Shown: positions 58,912 to 64,000 of the stretch, one piece after another
Layout of the letters: each line of letters begins with the position of its first letter
Numbering within the stretch: position 1 is the stretch's first letter
NCBI GenBank assembly: GCA_963674895.2
Contig: CAXXCY010000002.1
Span: 829,355 to 893,354, forward strand
Length of the DNA: 64,000 nucleotides
DNA from: CAXXOK01 sp963674895
GTDB taxonomy: Bacteria; Bacillota; Clostridia; Christensenellales; Aristaeellaceae
Reading direction: 5' to 3'
The notes under the pieces: generated by a model
What the model was told of the DNA's origin: nothing
What the model saw: only the letters and a program-made list of their open reading frames with translations
Databases searched by the model: none
Program-made: the position numbers and the translations under genes

Positions 58912-59409
58912 TCAGGATTCTGCGGCGGCCGCATCCTCCGGAGGTTCAAAGCGGTATTCCATAAAGGTGTACTGCGAATCCTTGTGCCGGAATCCGAGCT
59001 TCTCGTAGATCGGGAAACCCATATCGGTCGCCTGCAGTTCAACATTGGATACGCCGTGCTTTTTGGCGTCCTCCATGGCCATGTTCAAAAGCGCCGAGGC
59101 AAGCCCGCGCTTGCGGCAGGCCGGATCGGTATAGACGTTGAGCAGGACGCCGGATTTCCCCGTAATGAAGCGGAGGCTGGCGGGGCGCTCGATGATCAGC
59201 AGAAAGACCGTGGATACGGGCTTGCCGTCCTCCAGGGCCAGGTACGCGAAGAAATCGTTCCCCATATGGCGGCGGTAATAGTCCGGCAGATGCGTAAGCA
59301 GAGCGCCCATTTCCTTATCGCTCAGCTTATTGTTGATTTCCCGGAGATAGGCGATCCGCATATCAATGACATGGTCCAGGTCGTCCGGCGTTGCTGCGCG
59401 AAGCTCCAA
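58912..59409 (-). CDS. GNAT-family N-acetyltransferase
   Basis: The 165-residue protein has the GNAT fold. The acetyl-CoA loop is in YTDPACRKRGLASALL (R-K-R-G-L-A), and the C-terminal block is GFPIYEKLGFRHKDSQY. TTG at 59409 gives the normal family start MELRAATPDDLDHV, with GGAG eight bases upstream; upstream in-frame codons have no ribosome site. Its substrate is unknown. A terminator separates it from the decarboxylase operon. Confidence 0.85.
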   Translation of the reverse strand: MELRAATPDDLDHVIDMRIAYLREINNKLSDKEMGALLTHLPDYYRRHMGNDFFAYLALEDGKPVSTVFLLIIERPASLRFITGKSGVLLNVYTDPACRKRGLASALLNMAMEDAKKHGVSNVELQATDMGFPIYEKLGFRHKDSQYTFMEYRFEPPEDAAAAES

Positions 59410-59440
59410 ACATCTCACTCCAGATATTAATATGTGTATC

Positions 59441-59476
59441 AAGAAACCCCGCCGCATCATGCAGGCGGGGTTTCTT
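59441..59476 (-). terminator. Terminator of the decarboxylase operon
   Basis: AAGAAACCCCGCC (59441-59453) and its complement (59464-59476) form a 13-bp stem. It lies 11 bases after the oadA stop on the minus strand and is rich in T at its end. Confidence 0.85.
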
Positions 59477-59487
59477 GAACGTTTTTA

Positions 59488-60888
59488 TTATACGGGCATG
59501 ACTTTTTCTTCGGCATCAAGCATCGTACTGTCTACGCCGAGCTGCTTTGCCTGCCGGTATTGGAAGTACTTGATGGCGACCGGCGGGAAGAGCGCGTAGC
59601 TTAACACGTCCTCCTCCTGCTGGTAATACTCGCGGATCTCTTCGCGGTATTTGTCCAGCTCCGGCGGGATATCGTCGGCGGGCCGGTGCGTGATAACCTC
59701 CTGGTCGCCGATAACCTTCTTGCGCACTTCCTCGTTCACGGGCGCGGGCAGGCGGCCGTATTCGCCGCGCAGCAGCGCCTGGCTTTCCTTGGGGTTCATC
59801 TTGTAGGGCTCGCCGGCGAGCACGTTCATCACTGCCTGTGTGCCGACGATCTGGCTGGTGGGCGTAACCAGCGGCGGGTAGCCGAAGTCCTTGCGCACGC
59901 GCGGAATCTCCGCAAGCACCGTGTAGTATTTATCCATGGCGTTGGCCTGCTTCAATTGGTTGATCAGGTTGGACAGCATTCCGCCCGGTACCTGGTAGAG
60001 CAGGGTGTTCGCGTCCGTCGCCAGCACGCGCGCGGGATCGCGGAAGCCGGCCTTGGTCAGCTCCTGCGCCACGCCGCGGAAGTATCCGGCGAGGTCGATC
60101 AGCTTCTCCAGATCCATTCCGGTATCGTATTCGGTGCCGCGGTAGGTGGCGACCTGCGCTTCGGTGGCCGGCTGTGCGGTGCCGCCGCCAAGCGGCGACA
60201 GGGCGGTGTCGATAACGTCCACACCGGCCTCCACGGCCTTCAGGAGCGTCATCGCGCCCGTGCCGGTGGTATCGTGGGTGTGCAGCACGATCGGCAGATT
60301 GGTTGCCGCTTTCAGCCGTTTCACCAAGCTGTAGGCGGCATAGGGGAGGAGCAGGTTTGCCATGTCCTTGATGCAGATAAGGTCCGCGCCCATCTCGGCG
60401 ATCTGCTCGGCGAGCTTGACGAAGTAATCCTCCGTATGCACAGGGGAAATCGTATAGCACATGGCGACTTCCGCCGTTCCGCCGTATTTTTTGGTGGCTT
60501 TTACCGCGGTTTCCATGTTCCTGAGGTCGTTGAGCGCGTCGAAGCAGCGGATGATGTCGATGCCGTTCTCCAGCGCCTTCTTGACGAAGTAATCCACCAC
60601 GTCGTCGGCATAGTGCTTGTAGCCCAGGATGTTCTGCCCGCGCAAAAGCATCTGCAGCTTCGTGTTGGGGATGCCCTTGCGAATCGTGCGCAGACGCTCC
60701 CAGGGATCTTCGTTCAAAAAGCGCAGGCAGCTGTCAAAGGTTGCGCCGCCCCAGCATTCCAGGGAAAAATACCCGGCTTTATCCAGGCGTTCAAACGCCG
60801 GTTCCATTTGTTTGGTCGTCATGCGCGTCGCGGCCTGGCTTTGGTGCGCGTCGCGCAGTATGGTATCGGTAATTCCGACTTTCGCCAT
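59488..60888 (-). CDS. oadA: Oxaloacetate/pyruvate-type carboxyltransferase subunit
   Basis: The 466-residue protein is the alpha-type carboxyltransferase of oxaloacetate decarboxylase, like the 5S subunit of transcarboxylase. It begins VGITDTILRDAHQSQAATRM. The carboxylated Lys is in LICIKDMANLLLP and metal-binding His residues in LHTHDTTG. It lacks a biotin domain, which is encoded separately two genes upstream. It is last in a five-gene operon on the minus strand. Confidence 0.93.
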   Translation of the reverse strand: MAKVGITDTILRDAHQSQAATRMTTKQMEPAFERLDKAGYFSLECWGGATFDSCLRFLNEDPWERLRTIRKGIPNTKLQMLLRGQNILGYKHYADDVVDYFVKKALENGIDIIRCFDALNDLRNMETAVKATKKYGGTAEVAMCYTISPVHTEDYFVKLAEQIAEMGADLICIKDMANLLLPYAAYSLVKRLKAATNLPIVLHTHDTTGTGAMTLLKAVEAGVDVIDTALSPLGGGTAQPATEAQVATYRGTEYDTGMDLEKLIDLAGYFRGVAQELTKAGFRDPARVLATDANTLLYQVPGGMLSNLINQLKQANAMDKYYTVLAEIPRVRKDFGYPPLVTPTSQIVGTQAVMNVLAGEPYKMNPKESQALLRGEYGRLPAPVNEEVRKKVIGDQEVITHRPADDIPPELDKYREEIREYYQQEEDVLSYALFPPVAIKYFQYRQAKQLGVDSTMLDAEEKVMPV

Positions 60889-60914
60889 AATTCAAATCTC
60901 CTTTCAGATTGCGG

Positions 60915-62153
60915 TCAGGCGCCGAACATGCTCAGCAGGATGCCCGCCGCTATGGCAGAGCCGATGACGCCGGCCACGTTGGGGCCCATCGCGTGCATCA
61001 GCAGGAAGTTGGCGGGATTGGCTTTACGACCCTCCACCTGGCTTACGCGCGCCGCCATGGGCACGGCGGATACGCCCGCGGAGCCGATCAGCGGGTTGAT
61101 CTTGCCGCCCGAAAGCTTGTTCATCAGCTTGGCAAGCAGCACGCCGCCGGCGGTACCGAACCCGAACGCGATCACGCCCAGCACGATAATCTTGATCGTC
61201 GTCCATTGCAAAAAGGTTTCGGCGTTGGCGGTGGCACCCACGGTGGTGCCCAGGAAGATAACCACGATATTGTTCAGCTCGTTCTGCGCGGCCTTGTTCA
61301 GCCGGTCCACCACGCCCGATTCCCGGAAGAGGTTGCCAAGCATCAGCATGCCGATCAGCGGCGCAGCCGAGGGAAGCAACAGCGTAACGATGATGGTGAC
61401 GGCGATCGGGAAAATGATCTTCTCGCGCTTGGAAACGGGCCGGAGCTGCTCCATGACGATCGCGCGCTCTTTTTTGGTGGTGAGCGCGCGCATGATGGGC
61501 GGCTGGATGACGGGCACAAGCGCCATATAGCTGTACGCGGCCACGGCGATCGGGCCCAGCAGGTGCGGCGCGAGCTTGCCGGTCAAATAGATGGCGGTGG
61601 GGCCGTCCGCGCCGCCGATGATGCCGATGGAGGCGCTTTCGGCGGGGGTGAAGCCCAGCATGTACGCGCCGATAAACGTAATGAAGATGCCAAGCTGCGC
61701 CGCCGCGCCCAGCAGCAGGCTCTTGGGGTTGGCAAGCATCGGGCCGAAATCGGTCATCGCGCCCACGCCCAGGAAGATCAGCGGGGGATAGATGCCCAGC
61801 TTCACGCCCTGGTACAGGTAATACAGCAGCCCGCCGGTTTGCCGGATGTACTGGTACATCACGCTGCCGTCCTCCAGGATGACCTGCGTTCCCTCTTTGC
61901 CGTTGTGCGTCGCTTCCGCGAAATACTCATAAATCGGGTGGTCCATCAGGCCGTTCAAAGGCAGGTTGGCCAGCAGCATGCCGAACGCGATGGGAAGCAG
62001 CAGCAGCGGCTCGTACTTTTTTACGATTGCCAGATAGATCAGCACGCAGGCGATCAGGATCATCACCAGATTGAGCGGCGAGTCAAACAGCGCCGTTAAA
62101 CCTGCGGACTGATACAGTTTACTAAGACTGGTGCCTATATTGAAATTCTCCAT
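60915..62153 (-). CDS. oadB: Na+-translocating decarboxylase beta subunit
   Basis: The 412-residue protein with about nine or ten membrane helices decarboxylates carboxybiotin and exports Na+. GVGAMTDFGPMLANPKSLLLGAAAQLGIF holds the conserved Asp of the ion path, and GIIGGADGPTAIYLTGKLAP is the re-entrant loop signature of the family. IGSAGVSAVPMAARV is near the C terminus. It is common to oxaloacetate, methylmalonyl-CoA and glutaconyl-CoA decarboxylases. Confidence 0.95.
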   Translation of the reverse strand: MENFNIGTSLSKLYQSAGLTALFDSPLNLVMILIACVLIYLAIVKKYEPLLLLPIAFGMLLANLPLNGLMDHPIYEYFAEATHNGKEGTQVILEDGSVMYQYIRQTGGLLYYLYQGVKLGIYPPLIFLGVGAMTDFGPMLANPKSLLLGAAAQLGIFITFIGAYMLGFTPAESASIGIIGGADGPTAIYLTGKLAPHLLGPIAVAAYSYMALVPVIQPPIMRALTTKKERAIVMEQLRPVSKREKIIFPIAVTIIVTLLLPSAAPLIGMLMLGNLFRESGVVDRLNKAAQNELNNIVVIFLGTTVGATANAETFLQWTTIKIIVLGVIAFGFGTAGGVLLAKLMNKLSGGKINPLIGSAGVSAVPMAARVSQVEGRKANPANFLLMHAMGPNVAGVIGSAIAAGILLSMFGA

Positions 62154-62200
62154 GAACGTCCGTCAACCCCTTCGCTGATTAATTTGCCCAATGCGATTGC

Positions 62201-62599
62201 TTATCCGATAACGACAAGCACATCGCCGCTGTTGACGGATGCGCCTTTTCCAACGGGGACCTGTTTTACGGCGCCGTCGGAGGGCGAGACGATTTCATTC
62301 TCCATTTTCATTGCTTCCAAAATCAGCAGCACGTCGCCCTTTTTCACCGTATTGCCGGCCGCGCATTTCACATCCAAAACCGTGCCCGGCATCGGCGCGG
62401 TCACCTTCGTGCCTTCGGCGACGGGGGCGGCAGCGGCGGCGGGTTTCGCGGCGGGAGCCGGAGCGGGGGCGGCAGCAGGAGCTGCGGCGGGGGCTGCCAC
62501 GGGGGCGGGGGCAATATAAGCGGGTGCGGCTGCGGCCGCGGTTTCTTCCACGGATACCTGGTAGGGTACTCCATTTACTGTGATATTGAATTGACGCAT
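62201..62599 (-). CDS. Biotin carboxyl carrier protein of the decarboxylase
   Basis: The 132-residue protein has a short N-terminal domain (MRQFNITVNGVPYQVSVEE), an Ala/Pro-rich linker (about 22-62), and a C-terminal biotinyl domain. The biotinylation Lys is in EAMKMENEI. The ATG at 62599 has AGGAGG nine bases upstream; the frame extends further upstream without conservation. It corresponds to the gamma/1.3S carrier (MmdC/GcdC) that moves carboxyl groups between subunits. Confidence 0.93.
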   Translation of the reverse strand: MRQFNITVNGVPYQVSVEETAAAAAPAYIAPAPVAAPAAAPAAAPAPAPAAKPAAAAAPVAEGTKVTAPMPGTVLDVKCAAGNTVKKGDVLLILEAMKMENEIVSPSDGAVKQVPVGKGASVNSGDVLVVIG

Positions 62600-62631
62600 A
62601 TCGGTCATCCTCCTCATACAATAATCAAACG

Positions 62632-62976
62632 TTATAACCGGCTGTAAATCTGGTCGTCCCTGCCCGCGCGGTTCCAGGCGGGAGCGGTATGGATACGGCG
62701 TACCCTGCGCACCACGAACCCCGTATCCTCCTGCCATACGGCGGAGACGGCGGCGGTAATCGCGGCAATCACGTCCGGGGTTATTCCCGGTTCAGGCGCG
62801 GGCTGTGCCGGTAAGGCGGCGGTCGGGGCTTCCGCCTGGGCGGCGGGAAGCGCTTTCTTGCGGTCCTTGAATAGGAGCTCCATCGCTTTCAAACTCAGAA
62901 TTAAAATGCATAATCCAAAGAAAACAACCAGAATGCCGACCGCGCCGACGGAAAGGCCGAATATCAACTGACTCAT
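62632..62976 (-). CDS. Decarboxylase small membrane subunit (OadG/MmdD-like)
   Basis: The 114-residue protein has one N-terminal membrane helix (VGILVVFFGLCILILSL) and an Ala/Pro linker, then a C-terminal segment VIAAITAAVSAVW with basic residues after it. It holds the carboxyltransferase to the membrane beta subunit. It lies between the MmdA-like and carrier genes, as in methylmalonyl-CoA decarboxylase operons. Confidence 0.85.
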   Translation of the reverse strand: MSQLIFGLSVGAVGILVVFFGLCILILSLKAMELLFKDRKKALPAAQAEAPTAALPAQPAPEPGITPDVIAAITAAVSAVWQEDTGFVVRRVRRIHTAPAWNRAGRDDQIYSRL

Positions 62977-62997
62977 GATTTCCTTCCTTTCCTGCCG

Positions 62998-64000
62998 CTA
63001 CATCGGCATGTTGCCGTGTTTTTTCGCGGGATTGTAATCGCGTTTGGAGGCGAGCATCTCCAGCGCCGACGCCAGCATTTTGCGTGTTTCGGCGGGATTG
63101 ATGATATCGTCCAGCAGCCCGGCCTTGGCCGCGGCTGCCGCGCTTGCCACCGTTTCGATATAATTCTGCGCGAATTTGGCGCGGGAGGCTTCGGGAGTAT
63201 TGCCCTTGTCGGCGCTTACTTCCTTGGCATAAAGCACGGATACGGCCGCCTCCGGCGTGAGCGCGCTGATCACGGCTCCCGGCCACGCGAAGGTGACGTC
63301 CGAAGCGGCTTTGCCGCCCATGGCGACATAAGCTTGCCCGATGGCGTCGCCCGTGACCACCGCGAGCTTGGGAACGGTTGCCGTTGCGTAGGCGTAGAGA
63401 AGCTGGCTCTGCGCGTTCATAAGCCAGCTTTGCGTGTTCAGGCTATCCACTTTTACGCCGCGTGTGTTGATAAAACTCACGACCGGCAGGTTGAAGCAAT
63501 CCATGAAATGTACGAAACGGGCGGCCTTTTGCAGCGCGCCTGCGGTGAGGTACTCGTCCGCCGTGGCGACCACGCCCACGGAGCGGCCGGCGATCCTGCC
63601 CATAACGGTTTTCATGCTTCCCTCATAGGAAGGCATCAGTTCGACCGAGGTCCCGGCGTCCAGCACCTGCGAAAGCAGCGCGCCGGTATCCGCGGGCTCG
63701 ATGGCGGGGAGCAGACGGTTGAGGTCGTCGCCCTCCAAAAGCTCCGCGTCTTCGGCGTTGGAGCCGGGCAGCAGGGCCAGGAGCTGCAACGCGGTATGGA
63801 TTGCCTCGTCCTCATTCTCCGCGACCAGCGAGCAGCCTCCCTGCTTGGCCATCATCTCCGCGCCGCCGACTTTGGCTGCGTCCACGTCGATACCGTTCAT
63901 GGCCGACAGCACCTGCGGCCCGAACATCATCAGCTGGCCGACGTCCTTGGCCATAATGCTGACGTCCGAAAGCTGCGCAAGCAGTGCAGCGCCGCCGACG
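62998..64000 (-). CDS. mmdA: Methylmalonyl-CoA-type carboxyltransferase subunit (partial)
   Basis: The gene enters from beyond base 64000; about 334 C-terminal residues are visible, of about 510 in the family. It is an acyl-CoA carboxyltransferase like MmdA, the 12S subunit of transcarboxylase or PccB. MGGKAASDVTFAWPGAVISALTPEAAVSVLYAKE forms the C-terminal oxyanion-hole region, and it ends in KKHGNMPM. The open frame continues through base 64000, so the Met at 63954 is internal. It is the first visible gene of the decarboxylase operon. Confidence 0.92.
   Translation of the reverse strand, partial: VGGAALLAQLSDVSIMAKDVGQLMMFGPQVLSAMNGIDVDAAKVGGAEMMAKQGGCSLVAENEDEAIHTALQLLALLPGSNAEDAELLEGDDLNRLLPAIEPADTGALLSQVLDAGTSVELMPSYEGSMKTVMGRIAGRSVGVVATADEYLTAGALQKAARFVHFMDCFNLPVVSFINTRGVKVDSLNTQSWLMNAQSQLLYAYATATVPKLAVVTGDAIGQAYVAMGGKAASDVTFAWPGAVISALTPEAAVSVLYAKEVSADKGNTPEASRAKFAQNYIETVASAAAAAKAGLLDDIINPAETRKMLASALEMLASKRDYNPAKKHGNMPM

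Noticed and set aside
59686..61530. Long open frame (614 codons) opposite oadA and oadB, and similar ones opposite fusA-nusG, serS, GH13 and cmk
   Set aside because: They mirror conserved genes on the other strand, have no ribosome site, and encode low-complexity Arg/His-rich sequence typical of high-G+C antisense frames.
1..64000. tRNA, rRNA, CRISPR array, prophage or full insertion sequence
   Set aside because: No T-arm/acceptor patterns, regularly spaced repeats, transposase, integrase or phage genes were seen on either strand.

Overview
The window is about 60% G+C by eye and reads as an anaerobic, low-peptidase-cost Clostridia genome (Firmicutes), plausibly a gut Christensenellales- or Ruminococcaceae-like lineage. 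The reasons are a T-box in front of proS, an IspH-ribosomal protein S1 fusion beside cmk and plsC, a HutP-family protein, a HisG-short/HisZ histidine pathway, an L7Ae-like gene before rpsL, a probable Re-citrate synthase, and a biotin-dependent sodium-pumping decarboxylase. The lineage is inference; no rRNA or tRNA gene is present to confirm it.

Layout. 1-3.6 kb: end of a GH13 alpha-glucosidase overlapping a GH36 alpha-galactosidase, closed by a hairpin. 3.7-7.5 kb (minus): an active-looking seryl-tRNA synthetase, an upstream SerS-like paralogue that has lost its serine-recognition residues, and a beta-lactamase-fold hydrolase. 7.7-12.8 kb: SNF2/SWIM helicase, SRAP (HMCES/YedK) protein and a membrane GGDEF protein. 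12.9-18.3 kb: T-box-proS, an inverted-repeat element, HAD phosphatase, P1 peptidase, acpS and nnr. 18.3-20.3 kb (minus): GNAT with an RBS hairpin, then a ccdA/TlpA-like redox pair. 20.5-25.3 kb: a frameshifted aminotransferase, a cluster of DnaA-box-like nonamers, a Re-citrate synthase-like gene, a palindromic element, a CDF transporter and a DUF4256 protein. 25.4-30.2 kb: hutP-cmk-plsC-ispH/rpsA on the minus strand, divergent from a decayed DMT transporter. 30.2-39.9 kb: dGTPase and a complete ten-gene histidine operon, hisZGDCBHA-F-IE-K. 40-43.2 kb: two polytopic GT-C glycosyltransferase-like proteins. 43.3-50.7 kb: metY, then a fused str/secE-nusG/rplK-rplA ribosomal cluster. 50.8-54 kb: lipB-lipA, a TraB/GumN protein and a zinc peptidase. 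54.1-58.9 kb: an aldolase-TRAP transporter-FadR-type regulator cluster. 58.9-64 kb (minus): GNAT and a decarboxylase operon with two different carboxyltransferase subunits, cut by the window end.

How parts fit together. The histidine operon starts from one clear promoter and most of its genes overlap by 4 bases. The decarboxylase operon (MmdA-like, gamma, biotin carrier, beta, OadA-like) could couple decarboxylation to Na+ export, and it also contains the three parts of a Propionibacterium-type transcarboxylase. The TRAP cluster looks like uptake and aldol cleavage of a sugar acid under a local GntR/FCD regulator.

The points most worth a second look are the degenerate SerS paralogue in tandem with serS, the DnaA-box-like cluster at 21.7-21.9 kb, three inverted-repeat elements in intergenic gaps, the hutP leader with its mirror-image divergent promoters, the GNAT start-codon hairpin, and the dual-carboxyltransferase operon. 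Calls rest on reading motifs by eye; no database search was possible.
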